Positions 15,330 to 23,876 of a DNA stretch of 64,000 nt are shown piece by piece; positions within the stretch are counted from its first letter, which is position 1, and the number at the start of each line of letters is the position of its first letter. The notes under the pieces were generated by a model that was not told the DNA's origin, made no database searches, and saw only the letters and a list, made by a program, of their open reading frames with translations. Location: positions 992,001 through 1,056,000 of the forward strand of contig NZ_FSRK01000001.1 in the NCBI RefSeq assembly GCF_900141765.1. Reading direction: 5' to 3'. The stretch is from Epilithonimonas zeae. GTDB lineage: Bacteria; Bacteroidota; Bacteroidia; Flavobacteriales; Weeksellaceae. The translations under genes were made by a program, and so were the position numbers.

Positions 15330-16577
15330 ATGGCTGAAGAAAACAAAAAACATTTCATTTACAAGAAACAATTTCCGGAGTGGAAATCAATTTTAGATAG
15401 AAAGGGAAAAAAAACAAAAGATATTATTAAGCAAGCAGTTTTCGTATTAGATACAAACTCTTTATTAGCTCCATATAATATTGGTAAAGAAAATATTGAA
15501 GAAATTGGTAAAATTTATAAAGATTTGATTTCCAAGAATCGATTATTTATTCCTGAACATACACTTAGAGAATTTGCAAAAAATAGATCACTTAGAATCT
15601 CTGATTTATTTACCAATATAGATAATATGTTATCTTCACTTCCTTCAATAAAAAGATTTGAATATCCAATTTTGGGAGAACTAAAATCATATAAAAACCT
15701 TGAAGGAACCAGAGAGAAGATAATTGAGAATATTAAAGATTATAAAAAACACCTAAGTGAATTAAAAGAAGATATTACAAATTGGAATTGGACAGATCCA
15801 TTAACAAAAATGTATCAGGAAACTTTTATCGAGGGGATTATTATTACCACAGCTTTAACTGAAAAGGAATTAATTGAAGAATATAATCAAAGGATTGAAG
15901 ATGAAATTCCACCTGGAAATAAAGATAAATCAAAGGAAAATAATGGTATAGGAGATTTTTTAATATGGAAAAGTATTTTAGAATTAGGAAAGAAACTTAA
16001 TAAGGATATTATTTTTATTTCTAACGATGAGAAAAATGATTGGCTTCTAAAAGGCAATAAAAAGTCAATTTCAACGAAATATGAATTAGTAGATGAATAC
16101 TTTAGATATACTGGTGGGAATAATTTCGTTTCAATTAATTTTAACACATTTTTGGAAAATCAAGGATTAGATATAGATATTAAAGAAGTTTTTAATCAAC
16201 TTGAAGTATTATTTGAAAAATCTATTCCAACAAAATATACCCTAAAGAACTTAAAGAAAATCAGTGAGGCAATAAATTTATTTTTGATTTATAGAGATAA
16301 CGATAATAACTACATTAAGGAAAGAGATTTCAACGAGTATGTAAATGGATTTAAAGGTAGTTATAAGCAGGAATATTTTGAAACAGAAGAATGGCTTAAT
16401 TTAGCTGATTACTTTATTGTTTTTGATGATTTATTAACTGAAATAAGTTATTTAAATAATGAGATAATCTATCAAAATCATCGAATGAAAAAAGATATTA
16501 GAAATGATGTAATAAAAATGGTTGCGTTATGTAATGAATTCGTAAAAAGATATTCAAATTTCGAGTCATTGATTTGA
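15330..16577 (+). CDS. PIN-like domain nuclease (PIN_8/DUF4935 type)
   Basis: A 415-residue soluble protein. The N-terminal 290 residues form a PIN-like nuclease with its four acidic positions: FVLDTN (Asp41), LREFAK (Glu81), IGDFLIW (Asp near 209) and FISNDEKNDW (Asp near 233). The large helical insertion between the second and third is typical of PIN-like domains seen in bacterial conflict systems. The C-terminal 130 residues are helical and unassigned. RNA cleavage is the usual PIN activity; whether this is an anti-phage or toxin-like protein is inference. No antitoxin-sized gene adjoins it. The gene is noticeably richer in A and T than the urocanate hydratase gene beside it, which suggests recent acquisition. 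Confidence 0.72.
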   Translation: MAEENKKHFIYKKQFPEWKSILDRKGKKTKDIIKQAVFVLDTNSLLAPYNIGKENIEEIGKIYKDLISKNRLFIPEHTLREFAKNRSLRISDLFTNIDNMLSSLPSIKRFEYPILGELKSYKNLEGTREKIIENIKDYKKHLSELKEDITNWNWTDPLTKMYQETFIEGIIITTALTEKELIEEYNQRIEDEIPPGNKDKSKENNGIGDFLIWKSILELGKKLNKDIIFISNDEKNDWLLKGNKKSISTKYELVDEYFRYTGGNNFVSINFNTFLENQGLDIDIKEVFNQLEVLFEKSIPTKYTLKNLKKISEAINLFLIYRDNDNNYIKERDFNEYVNGFKGSYKQEYFETEEWLNLADYFIVFDDLLTEISYLNNEIIYQNHRMKKDIRNDVIKMVALCNEFVKRYSNFESLI

Positions 16578-16689
16578 TTTAGTTATATTATTTAAGATAT
16601 TAAAATGGGCATAAATTTACAAAATCGAAAACTTTCACCTCTTGTTCTTTAGAGATAAAATATAAAATTTTGAGAAGATTATTTACATA

Positions 16690-16713
16690 AAAACCTGCCT
16701 CACAGCAGGTTTT
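16690..16713. terminator. Bidirectional terminator between PIN gene and hutU
   Basis: AAAACCTGC (16690-16698) pairs with GCAGGTTTT (16705-16713) around CTCACA, with A and T runs at the two edges. It serves the convergent genes on both sides. Confidence 0.85.
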
Positions 16714-16730
16714 TCCATATCTAAAAAGTT

Positions 16731-18716
16731 TTAAAACAAACCCTCATCCACAAAATTCGGCAACGTCACTTTCAAATTTGGTTCCGCTTCCATCGCTCTT
16801 TTAATCGCGAAAACTGCGCCTTCATTTCTTGACCAGCTTCGTCGGGATATTCCGTTGTTCACGTCCCAAAAAAGCATTGATTTTAATCTTCTGCCGGCAT
16901 CATCGCTTCCATCGAGCAACATCCCGAAACCACCGTTGATCACTTCGCCCCAGCCAACGCCACCACCGTTGTGAATACTCACCCAGGTTGCCCCACGGAA
17001 ACTGTCGCCAATCACATTGTGAATCGCCATATCTGCCGTAAATCTCGACCCGTCATAAATATTGGAAGTCTCTCTGTACGGCGAATCCGTACCCGAAACA
17101 TCGTGATGGTCTCTTCCCAAAACCACCGCTCCAATTTCTCCGTTGGCAATGGCTTTATTGAAGGCTTCAGCGATTTTCATTCTTCCTTCCGCATCGGCGT
17201 ACAGAATTCTCGCCTGCGAACCAACGACCAGATTGTTTTCCTGAGCGCCTTTAATCCACGTGATATTGTCTTTCATCTGCTGTTGGATTTCCTCTGGCGA
17301 AGTTTTAATCATTTCCTCTAAAACGGCACAGGCAATGTCATCGGTTTTCTGCAAATCTTCCGGTTTTCCGCTGGTACAAACCCAACGGAACGGCCCGAAA
17401 CCATAATCAAAACACATCGGTCCCATAATATCCTGAACATATGAAGGGTATTTGAACTCCCTTCCAATTGTAGGATTTTTCGACATTACATCAGCTCCGG
17501 CTCTGGAAGCTTCGAGTAAAAAGGCATTTCCGTAATCGAAGAAATACGTTCCTTTTGCTGTATGTTTGTTGATAGCGGAAGCGTGCCTTCTCAAGGTTTC
17601 CTGAACTTTTTCTTTGAATAATTCAGGGTTTTCTGCCATCATTTTATTGGAATCTTCAAACGAAATTCCGACCGGATAATAACCACCCGCCCAAGGATTG
17701 TGAAGCGAAGTCTGGTCTGAACCGATATCGATTCTTAAATTTTCTTCATCAAATTTCTCCCAGATATCGACGATGTTTCCAAGGTAAGCCAAAGAAACCG
17801 TTTCCTGATTTCCCTGCGCTTTTCTCACTCTTGCAACCAAATCATCCAGATTTTCGTGGATTTCATTCACCCATTTCTGTTCGTGACGGATTTTTGTAAT
17901 CTTTGGATTCACTTCTGCAATTACCGTAATACAGCCTGCAATATTTCCGGCTTTTGGCTGAGCTCCGGACATTCCGCCTAAACCAGAAGTGACGAATAAT
18001 CCGCCTTTTGGTTCTTTATTGATTTTTCTGAAAGCATTCAAAACGGTAATCGTCGTTCCGTGCACAATTCCCTGCGGACCGATGTACATATAAGACCCGG
18101 CAGTCATTTGTCCGTACTGAGAAACGCCCAACGCATTGAATTTTTCCCAATCATCCGGCTTGGAATAATTCGGAATCATCATTCCGTTCGTCACCACCAC
18201 TCTCGGCGCATCTTTGTGCGAAGGAAATAATCCCATCGGATGACCGGAATACATTGTTAATGTCTGTTCGTCTGTCATTTCAGACAGATATTTCATTGTC
18301 AAAAGATACTGCGCCCAGTTGCTGAACACCGCACCATTTCCACCGTAAGTAATCAGTTCGTGCGGATGTTGCGCCACGGCATAATCCAGATTGTTCTGAA
18401 TCATCAGCATAATGGCTTTTGCCTGCTCAGATTTTCCAGGATATTCGGCAATATCTCTGGCTTTCATCTCATAATCGGGACGGAAGCGGTACATATAAAT
18501 TCTGCCGTATTTTTCCAGTTCATCCCTAAATTCCGGCAATAATTCTGCGTGGAATTTGGGTTCAAAATATCGTAAAGCGTTTTTCAGAGCGAGTTTTTTT
18601 TCTTCGTCTGAAAGGATTTCTTTACGTTTCGGTGCGTGGTTGATATTGGGTTCGTATGGTTTTGGTTGAGGTAATTCTGTTGGAATTCCTTGTTGGATTT
18701 GTTGTTGGAAAGTCAT
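16731..18716 (-). CDS. hutU: Urocanate hydratase
   Basis: A 661-residue enzyme that converts urocanate to 4-imidazolone-5-propanoate in histidine breakdown, using tightly bound NAD. Recognisable blocks are LITYGGNGAVFSNWAQY near residue 120, TMYSGHPMGLFPSH near 155, TAGSYMYIGPQGIVHGTT near 206 and TSGLGGMSGAQPKA near 243. Near the C-terminus are LGRDHHDVSGTDSPYRET and HNGGGVGWGE. It is about 100 residues longer than the roughly 557-residue Proteobacterial enzyme, as in the long Bacteroidetes form. No other hut gene is in the window. It ends at the shared terminator 16690-16713. Confidence 0.96.
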   Translation of the reverse strand: MTFQQQIQQGIPTELPQPKPYEPNINHAPKRKEILSDEEKKLALKNALRYFEPKFHAELLPEFRDELEKYGRIYMYRFRPDYEMKARDIAEYPGKSEQAKAIMLMIQNNLDYAVAQHPHELITYGGNGAVFSNWAQYLLTMKYLSEMTDEQTLTMYSGHPMGLFPSHKDAPRVVVTNGMMIPNYSKPDDWEKFNALGVSQYGQMTAGSYMYIGPQGIVHGTTITVLNAFRKINKEPKGGLFVTSGLGGMSGAQPKAGNIAGCITVIAEVNPKITKIRHEQKWVNEIHENLDDLVARVRKAQGNQETVSLAYLGNIVDIWEKFDEENLRIDIGSDQTSLHNPWAGGYYPVGISFEDSNKMMAENPELFKEKVQETLRRHASAINKHTAKGTYFFDYGNAFLLEASRAGADVMSKNPTIGREFKYPSYVQDIMGPMCFDYGFGPFRWVCTSGKPEDLQKTDDIACAVLEEMIKTSPEEIQQQMKDNITWIKGAQENNLVVGSQARILYADAEGRMKIAEAFNKAIANGEIGAVVLGRDHHDVSGTDSPYRETSNIYDGSRFTADMAIHNVIGDSFRGATWVSIHNGGGVGWGEVINGGFGMLLDGSDDAGRRLKSMLFWDVNNGISRRSWSRNEGAVFAIKRAMEAEPNLKVTLPNFVDEGLF

Positions 18717-18797
18717 AGTGAAGTTTCGATTTTCAAAGTTTTAAAGATATTCAATTTGAAAATATCATCAAACGGTTTCTGATAAATTGATATCACT

Positions 18798-18805
18798 TAT
18801 ATTTG
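18798..18805 (+). promoter_or_regulatory. -7 element for the thioesterase gene
   Basis: TATATTTG, an exact TAnnTTTG match, 47 bp before the ATG at 18853. A transcript starting about 7 nt downstream would begin almost at the small leader frame at 18818. Confidence 0.5.
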
Positions 18806-18817
18806 CAGCTTCAAAAA

Positions 18818-18856
18818 ATGATTCCAGTACACAACTTTAAAGCTATCAAGAAATGA
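18818..18856 (+). other. Possible 12-codon leader frame overlapping the thioesterase start
   Basis: ATG at 18818 opens a 12-codon frame (MIPVHNFKAIKK) whose TGA overlaps the thioesterase ATG as ATGA. It could couple translation. It may also be chance, since leaderless-like short 5' ends are common in this phylum. Confidence 0.25.
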
Positions 18857-19242
18857 ATTACGAAGACAAAATCCAGCAATCGGAAACGCGTGTTTTCAAA
18901 GTGGTTTTCCCAAATACTACGAATCACCACAATACAATGTTCGGAGGAAAAGTAATGGAAATGATGGATGAGGTGGCTTTTATGACCGCCACTCGTTTTG
19001 CCAGAAAATCCTTTGTAACGGTAAGTTGTGATAGAATTGATTTTAAAAAACCGATTCCTGCAGATACTTTGGTAGAATTGATTGGAAAAGTAAAATATGT
19101 TGGGAATACCAGCGTAAAAGTCAATATCGAAATATTCATCGAGGAAATGTATGCTGACACTCGCGAAAAAGCGGTTTCAGGAGATTTTACTCTTGTCGCT
19201 ATTGATGAAAATAAAAAGCCAGCAAGAATCTTTGAAAACTAG
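18853..19242 (+). CDS. Acyl-CoA thioesterase (hotdog fold, YciA-like)
   Basis: A 129-residue single hotdog-domain protein. The central helix motif HHNTMFGGKVMEMMDEVA (residues 22-39) carries the catalytic Asp/Glu region of the YciA/BFIT group, which hydrolyses acyl-CoA to free acid and CoA. The strand SCDRIDFKKPIPADTLVEL and a conserved Gly (VELIGKVKYVGNTS) complete the fold. Members act as oligomers in the cytoplasm. It is transcribed away from hutU and ends at a bidirectional terminator shared with the acidic protein gene. Confidence 0.88.
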   Translation: MNYEDKIQQSETRVFKVVFPNTTNHHNTMFGGKVMEMMDEVAFMTATRFARKSFVTVSCDRIDFKKPIPADTLVELIGKVKYVGNTSVKVNIEIFIEEMYADTREKAVSGDFTLVAIDENKKPARIFEN

Positions 19243-19248
19243 AAATAA

Positions 19249-19276
19249 AAAAGCTTACTGTATTCAGTAAGCTTTT
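19249..19276. terminator. Bidirectional terminator after thioesterase gene
   Basis: AAAAGCTTACTG (19249-19260) pairs perfectly with CAGTAAGCTTTT (19265-19276) around TATT. It serves the plus-strand thioesterase gene and the minus-strand acidic protein gene. Confidence 0.88.
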
Positions 19277-19280
19277 GTTT

Positions 19281-19580
19281 TTATTCGATGAGGTCTTCGT
19301 TTTGTTCTTCGTGGTCATCTTCGTTGTCGCTTTGACTGTAATAATTATTTTCTTCGTCGGGCAACTGATCGTTGATCTGTTCAAAATTATCATCATCTTC
19401 TGCACCTGGAATATCTAGTCCGAAAGGCATTTCGTCATTCACTTGACTTGGATCATTGATGGGATTTCCGTCGCCATCCAAAGGAACGTGGTCTTCGCGG
19501 TTAAAGATATCTTCGCCGGGATTGTAATCCATTTCTCTCAACTTTCTGTTTTGCTCGTTAATGTTATCTTCTGGTGTCAT
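19281..19580 (-). CDS. Small highly acidic protein of unknown function
   Basis: A 99-residue protein with no signal peptide, membrane segment or Cys. Asp, Glu, Asn and Gln dominate, especially the C-terminal half (GAEDDDNFEQINDQL and later EDDHEEQNEDL). The N-terminal part has NINEQNRKLREMDYNPGEDIF and a DGDGNPINDP turn. It is probably largely disordered. Similar short acidic proteins are conserved in flavobacteria, so I think it is real. It has its own terminator and is downstream of the hydroxyacid dehydrogenase gene on the same strand. No function can be assigned. Confidence 0.6.
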   Translation of the reverse strand: MTPEDNINEQNRKLREMDYNPGEDIFNREDHVPLDGDGNPINDPSQVNDEMPFGLDIPGAEDDDNFEQINDQLPDEENNYYSQSDNEDDHEEQNEDLIE

Positions 19581-19643
19581 AATATTTTGATTTTAGTTAC
19601 CACAACCAAGACAAATATGATTCCAAGCTGAGAATTTTAAGAA

Positions 19644-20621
19644 TTAATTTTCATAAACTTCGGAATTGACACAAGTTGGCATTTTTTCGCCTTTTGAAAA
19701 AGCAACTACATTTTCTGCTGCCAATCTTGCCATTCCGTTTCGGGCTTCTATGGTTGCGGAACCAATATGTGGAAGAACACAAACATTCGGGAGTTGGAGT
19801 AATGGGTTTTCATTACTCATTGGTTCTGGATTAGTAACGTCTAAACCTGCTCCCCATATTTTTCCTGATTCTAATGCTTCGAACAGATCTTTTTCATTGT
19901 GGAAACCACCTCGTGCTGTATTGATGAAAATCAAATTCGGTTTCATTTTTTCGAATGTTTCTTTATTGAAAGTATCAGCTTGTTCTGACGTATAATTAGC
20001 GTGAATACTGATAATATCTGACTCTTTCACTAATTCATCAAAAGTGACATATTTTGCTTCGAGTTCTTTCTCGGCTTGTTCATTATGACTTCTGTTATGA
20101 TATATGATATTCATTCTGAAAGCGGCTTTGCATTTTTCTGCTATTTCGAATCCGATTCTTCCTAAACCAAAAACGCCTAACGTCTTTCCATATAATTCCT
20201 GTCCGAGCTCTTCCAGCGCATCAAAGTCTTTCCAGTTTCCGGATTTTACCTTTTCGATGTTGTAATTGACTTTTCTGGAAACCATTTGCATTAATAAAAA
20301 AGCGACATCCGAAGTAGCTCTGCTCAGAACATCTGGTGTATTTCCAATTGGGATTTTTCGTTTTGTAGCTTCTGCAATGTCTACTTGGTCAAAACCTACT
20401 GAGAATAGTGCAATGGCTTTTAGATTGGGGCAGTTGTCGAAAAATTCTTTGTTATATTTATTTTTTCCGCCAACATTTAGAATGATGTCTGCTTGTTTGC
20501 TGTTTTCCAGCCATTCTTCGCGTGATGGATTTTCGGTTTCAAGTGTTATAATTTCCAGATTGTTTTCTTTTAAAATATCAATTCCGATTTGTGGAATTCT
20601 CTTGTTGATGAATACTTTCAT
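19644..20621 (-). CDS. D-2-hydroxyacid dehydrogenase, glyoxylate/hydroxypyruvate reductase type
   Basis: A 325-residue NAD(P)-dependent dehydrogenase. The nucleotide loop GVFGLGRIGFEIAEK is near residues 149-163. The catalytic triad is present: Arg in INTARGG near 234, Glu in NPEP near 264 and His in PHIGSAT near 283. The order matches GRHPR/GhrB enzymes, which reduce glyoxylate or hydroxypyruvate. The substrate cannot be fixed from sequence; D-3-phosphoglycerate dehydrogenase is less likely because no ACT domain follows. It is followed 63 bp later by the acidic-protein gene and may share its transcript. Confidence 0.88.
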   Translation of the reverse strand: MKVFINKRIPQIGIDILKENNLEIITLETENPSREEWLENSKQADIILNVGGKNKYNKEFFDNCPNLKAIALFSVGFDQVDIAEATKRKIPIGNTPDVLSRATSDVAFLLMQMVSRKVNYNIEKVKSGNWKDFDALEELGQELYGKTLGVFGLGRIGFEIAEKCKAAFRMNIIYHNRSHNEQAEKELEAKYVTFDELVKESDIISIHANYTSEQADTFNKETFEKMKPNLIFINTARGGFHNEKDLFEALESGKIWGAGLDVTNPEPMSNENPLLQLPNVCVLPHIGSATIEARNGMARLAAENVVAFSKGEKMPTCVNSEVYEN

Positions 20622-20760
20622 TTTTGAATTTATTAATAATAATTATTTCTTTTTTATTAATGCTAAAATTTAATACAAAGCTCACAAGGTTTTTATTTAA
20701 CTGTATGTTTTTAGGTTCACGAAGGCGCTTCTATTATAAAAGGTTTTAAACACCGAATTA

Positions 20761-20847
20761 CATGCAGCCCGGCCTGAGTGGAGCTCTTTTTCTTTTTCTA
20801 TAAAAAAGAAAAAAGCGGGAACGGAGGACGGATAGAGCTGCCCAAAC
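20761..20847 (-). repeat. Dispersed intergenic repeat, GGGCAGC...GCTGC family, copy 2
   Basis: This occupies the middle of the 320-bp gap 20622-20941. On the minus strand it runs TGGGCAGCTCTATCCGTC, CTCCGTTCCC, a self-complementary CTTTTTTCTTTTTTATAG/AAAAAGAAAAAG hairpin, then CGGGCTGCATG. The hairpin replaces the variable middle seen in the copies at 7831 and 45913. Confidence 0.75.
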
Positions 20848-20887
20848 CTAAAAAATGGTTCAGCATAGTCAAATTTTAAAAATGCAA

Positions 20888-20910
20888 AAACCGGAAATGA
20901 CTTCCGGTTT
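20888..20910 (-). terminator. Terminator downstream of the DedA gene
   Basis: AAACCGGAA (20888-20896) pairs with TTCCGGTTT (20902-20910) around ATGAC, 32 bp past the DedA stop. On the minus strand it is followed by a TT-rich stretch. Confidence 0.8.
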
Positions 20911-20941
20911 CTATATATTGTCTGATATTGATAATCAAAAA

Positions 20942-21622
20942 TTATTCCTGTGTTGGTCTTTCTTTGTCTTTTGAGAAAAAGAATTTGATAATAATTGGCA
21001 ATGTGGTGACCAAAACGATAATTAGGATGATGATTTCCAGTTTTTTCTTAAGGTCGATTCCAAACTGATCCATAAATAATTTGTCCAGATAATGTCCTGC
21101 ATAAATCATTGTGAATGACCAAAGTATTGCTCCTATAACATTGTAAAAGAAGAATTTTGGTTTGCTCATTTTTACAATTCCTGCTACGATAGGCGAGAAG
21201 GTTCTCACGATTGGTAAGAATCTCGATAAAATAACTGCTACAGCGCCGTGTTCTTCGAAGAAATCGTGGGCTTTAAACAAATATTTTTTCTTGAAAAAGA
21301 ATGAGTCTTTTCTCTCGTACAACAATGGTCCGCTTTTGTAACCAAACCAATAACCAATCTCGTTTCCAATAATTGCTGCAATAGCAACTGCGGTTGCTAA
21401 AATAGTAGTATCCAGAAAATCTGAACCTGTGGAACCAAAAGTGGTATCAATGATTTGAACGGCGTAAATCCCGGAAATGAAAAGTAAACTGTCGCCCGGT
21501 AAAAAGAAACCTACAAACAGCCCGGTTTCTGCAAAAATGATGAATAAAATAAGCCAAAACCCACCTAGTTTGATGTAAAATTCTGGGTTCAGTAAGTCTT
21601 TCCAACTCTCGAAGTGTTCCAT
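20942..21622 (-). CDS. DedA family membrane protein
   Basis: A 226-residue inner-membrane protein. The family blocks are AETGLFVGFFLPGDSLLF near residues 31-48, GNEIGYWFGYKSG near 87-99, and SRFLPIVRTFSPIVAGI near 133-149, including the paired Arg residues seen in DedA/VTT proteins. Four or five hydrophobic helices and a Lys-rich C-terminal tail are present. DedA proteins are linked to lipid scrambling, including undecaprenyl phosphate flipping, and to envelope homeostasis; the role of this copy is not known. Single-gene transcript ending at 20888-20910. Confidence 0.9.
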   Translation of the reverse strand: MEHFESWKDLLNPEFYIKLGGFWLILFIIFAETGLFVGFFLPGDSLLFISGIYAVQIIDTTFGSTGSDFLDTTILATAVAIAAIIGNEIGYWFGYKSGPLLYERKDSFFFKKKYLFKAHDFFEEHGAVAVILSRFLPIVRTFSPIVAGIVKMSKPKFFFYNVIGAILWSFTMIYAGHYLDKLFMDQFGIDLKKKLEIIILIIVLVTTLPIIIKFFFSKDKERPTQE

Positions 21623-21713
21623 AGATATATGTCTTCAGCAAATATATTAAAAGCAATCTGAAATAATTGGTTTAAAATAAATTTTTAGGATTATTTAACG
21701 TAAACCACGATGT

Positions 21714-22991
21714 TTAGTAATATTTGTCACCCCATTTGTCTTTGAGTTGTTCCTTGATTTTTTTCTCTGTAGAATTGTTCGCAGGTTGATAAAATGCTGT
21801 GCCTTTGATGTCGTCTGGTAGAAATTCTAAATCTACAAAGTTGCCTTCATAAGAATGCGCATATTGATAATCTTTGCCATAATCCAGATTTTTCATCATC
21901 CTGGTTGGCGCATTTCTGAGATGAAGCGGAACGGGAAGATTTCCGGTTTTCTTGACGAAAGCCATCGCTTCGTTGATGGCATTGTAAGTTGAATTACTTT
22001 TCGGAGAAACGGCGAGATAAACAGCTGTTTCACTTAAAATAATTCTGGCTTCCGGATTTCCGATAACGTTGATGGCCTGGAAGCAATTGTTTGCTATTAC
22101 TAATGCATTTGGATTGGCTAATCCAATGTCTTCTGCTGCGAGAATCATCATTCTTCTTGCAATGAATTTGATATCTTCGCCACCAACCAACATTCTGGCT
22201 AACCAATAAACGGCGCCATTGGGATCAGAGCCTCGCATTGATTTGATGAATGCCGAAATGATATCATAATGCTGTTCACCGTTTTTATCATACAAAGCCA
22301 TATTTTCCTGCAGAACAGAAAGAACATCTTTGTTGGATATTTTATTTTTCTTCGCTGATTTGAATTGATTCAGAACCAACTCTACAGAATTAATCAATTT
22401 CCTTGCATCACCTCCGGAATATTGAATAAATGCTTCTTTTTCTTCAAGGAAGAATTTAGTATTGTTGAGTTCATTGTATTTGGAAACAGAAATGTCAGCG
22501 AGTTCTTCCAGCTTTTCAAAAGTCAAAGCTTTCAAAATATAAACTTGCGAACGAGATAACAAAGCAGAAACCACTTCGAAACTAGGATTTTCTGTTGTAG
22601 CACCAATCAGAACAATCCAGCCTTTTTCAACGGCGTGAAGCAAAGAATCCTGTTGAGACTTGTTGAATCTGTGAATTTCATCAATGAAAAGAATTGGACT
22701 TTTTCCAGAAAAAAGATTTTGCTTTTTGGCTTCATCTATAATATCTCGTACATCTTTCACACCAGAAGAAACTGCAGATAATTTGTAAAATTTTCTTCCA
22801 GATTTTTCAGAAATAATTTCTGCCAAAGTCGTTTTCCCTGTTCCCGGTGGTCCCCAAAAAATGAGAGAATTAATGGTGTCATTATCCACCATTCTTTTGA
22901 TGGTTCCATTTTTTCCTGTAAGGTGTTCTTGTCCTAAAACATCATCCAAAGTTTTCGGACGCAGAATTTCGGCAAGTGGAGAATTGTTCAT
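21714..22991 (-). CDS. rarA: Replication-associated recombination protein A (RarA/MgsA)
   Basis: A 425-residue AAA+ ATPase related to clamp loaders. Walker A is GPPGTGKTT near residues 47-55 and Walker B is ILFIDEIHRF near 101-110. The sensor 1 region is VLIGATTENPSFEV near 128 and the sensor 2 block is SGGDARKLINSVEL near 193. The C-terminal tetramerisation domain has SMRGSDPNGAVYWLARM and the final HLRNAPTRMMKNLDYG. RarA acts at stalled replication forks together with SSB. It is transcribed divergently from the DUF2975 gene. Confidence 0.95.
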   Translation of the reverse strand: MNNSPLAEILRPKTLDDVLGQEHLTGKNGTIKRMVDNDTINSLIFWGPPGTGKTTLAEIISEKSGRKFYKLSAVSSGVKDVRDIIDEAKKQNLFSGKSPILFIDEIHRFNKSQQDSLLHAVEKGWIVLIGATTENPSFEVVSALLSRSQVYILKALTFEKLEELADISVSKYNELNNTKFFLEEKEAFIQYSGGDARKLINSVELVLNQFKSAKKNKISNKDVLSVLQENMALYDKNGEQHYDIISAFIKSMRGSDPNGAVYWLARMLVGGEDIKFIARRMMILAAEDIGLANPNALVIANNCFQAINVIGNPEARIILSETAVYLAVSPKSNSTYNAINEAMAFVKKTGNLPVPLHLRNAPTRMMKNLDYGKDYQYAHSYEGNFVDLEFLPDDIKGTAFYQPANNSTEKKIKEQLKDKWGDKYY

Positions 22992-23075
22992 ATTTCAAAA
23001 TTACGGAATTAAAAGACTTTTCTGCAAATGATAACTCGATGATTATCTAATTTAGTGAAAAAAGAAAAATATTTA

Positions 23076-23106
23076 TTGTTTTTCAATAAATATTTTTTGA
23101 TATTTG
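23076..23106 (+). promoter_or_regulatory. Putative promoter for the DUF2975/XRE pair
   Basis: TTG at 23076-23078 and GATATTTG at 23099-23106 (one mismatch to TAnnTTTG) are 20 bp apart. The predicted start of transcription is near 23113, just before the ATG at 23127. This argues against the in-frame GTG at 23055. Confidence 0.4.
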
Positions 23107-23126
23107 CATTATTAAAAACATTAGTT

Positions 23127-23663
23127 ATGTCAAAAACAAACAACTTTGTATTTTGGGGCTTATATGTTATAGCCTGGATTATATTTGTCGGCTTGTCTAT
23201 TGAGGCTGGAGGCTTAATAGTAAATTTCTTTTTCCATCTTTACAATCCCGAGATGGTTCAAAATCTTTATCAGAAGCTGGACTTGATTAAAATGTATCAA
23301 GATAATCGATTCGGTTTTTTCGGTATCTACAGTTTTATTTTAATTATTTCAATTTTAAAAGCGGTGCTGTTTTACACAGTTATTAATCTGATGCAAAAAA
23401 TGAAGTTAGAAAAACCTTTTAGTGCTTTTGTTGCGAAACAAATTTCACAACTTAGTTATTATACGCTTTCAATTGGATTGTTGAGCTATATTGCCAGACA
23501 ATTTGTTAAAAATTTGGAGCACCACGGTTTTGTTTCAGATGATTTAAACCAATTTTGGGCAGACAGTGAGGCATTTATTTTAATGGGAGCCGTCATCTAC
23601 ATTATTGCTCAAATTTTCAAAAGAGGTGTAGAATTGCAGGAAGAAAACGATTTAACAGTTTAA
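23127..23663 (+). CDS. DUF2975 membrane protein
   Basis: A 178-residue inner-membrane protein with four hydrophobic segments, in the usual layout of DUF2975 proteins: helix 1 FVFWGLYVIAWIIFVGL, helix 2 around YSFILIISILKAVLFYTVI, the loop KPFSAFVAKQISQLSYYTL and helix 4 ILMGAVIYIIAQIF. I start it at 23127 because an upstream in-frame GTG at 23055 lies before the likely promoter. The XRE gene follows 3 bp later. DUF2975/XRE pairs are common in Bacteroidetes and Firmicutes; the membrane protein probably relays or titrates the regulator, but this is inference. Confidence 0.78.
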   Translation: MSKTNNFVFWGLYVIAWIIFVGLSIEAGGLIVNFFFHLYNPEMVQNLYQKLDLIKMYQDNRFGFFGIYSFILIISILKAVLFYTVINLMQKMKLEKPFSAFVAKQISQLSYYTLSIGLLSYIARQFVKNLEHHGFVSDDLNQFWADSEAFILMGAVIYIIAQIFKRGVELQEENDLTV

Positions 23664-23666
23664 CTT

Positions 23667-23876
23667 ATGCCAATAATTGTAAACCTGGATGTGATGATGG
23701 CCAAACGAAAAATGTCATTGAATGAACTGTCCGAAAAAGTAGATTTAACGCTTTCCAATCTTTCTATTCTGAAAACAGGAAAAGCAAAAGCCATTCGTTT
23801 CAGTACTTTGGAAGCGATTTGCAAAGCCCTGGATTGTCAGCCTGCGGATATTTTAGAATATCGAAAAGATGATTAA
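23667..23876 (+). CDS. Small XRE/Cro-CI family transcriptional regulator
   Basis: A 69-residue protein that is essentially one helix-turn-helix: NLDVMMAKRKMSLNELSEK (helices 1-2), VDLTLSNLSILKTGKAKAIR (recognition helix) and STLEAICKALDCQPADILEY, the block typical of YozG-like regulators. It is co-transcribed with the DUF2975 gene (3-bp gap). Its TAA overlaps the stop of the convergent polyprenyl synthase gene by 4 bp (TTAA). The likely target is its own promoter. Confidence 0.85.
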   Translation: MPIIVNLDVMMAKRKMSLNELSEKVDLTLSNLSILKTGKAKAIRFSTLEAICKALDCQPADILEYRKDD

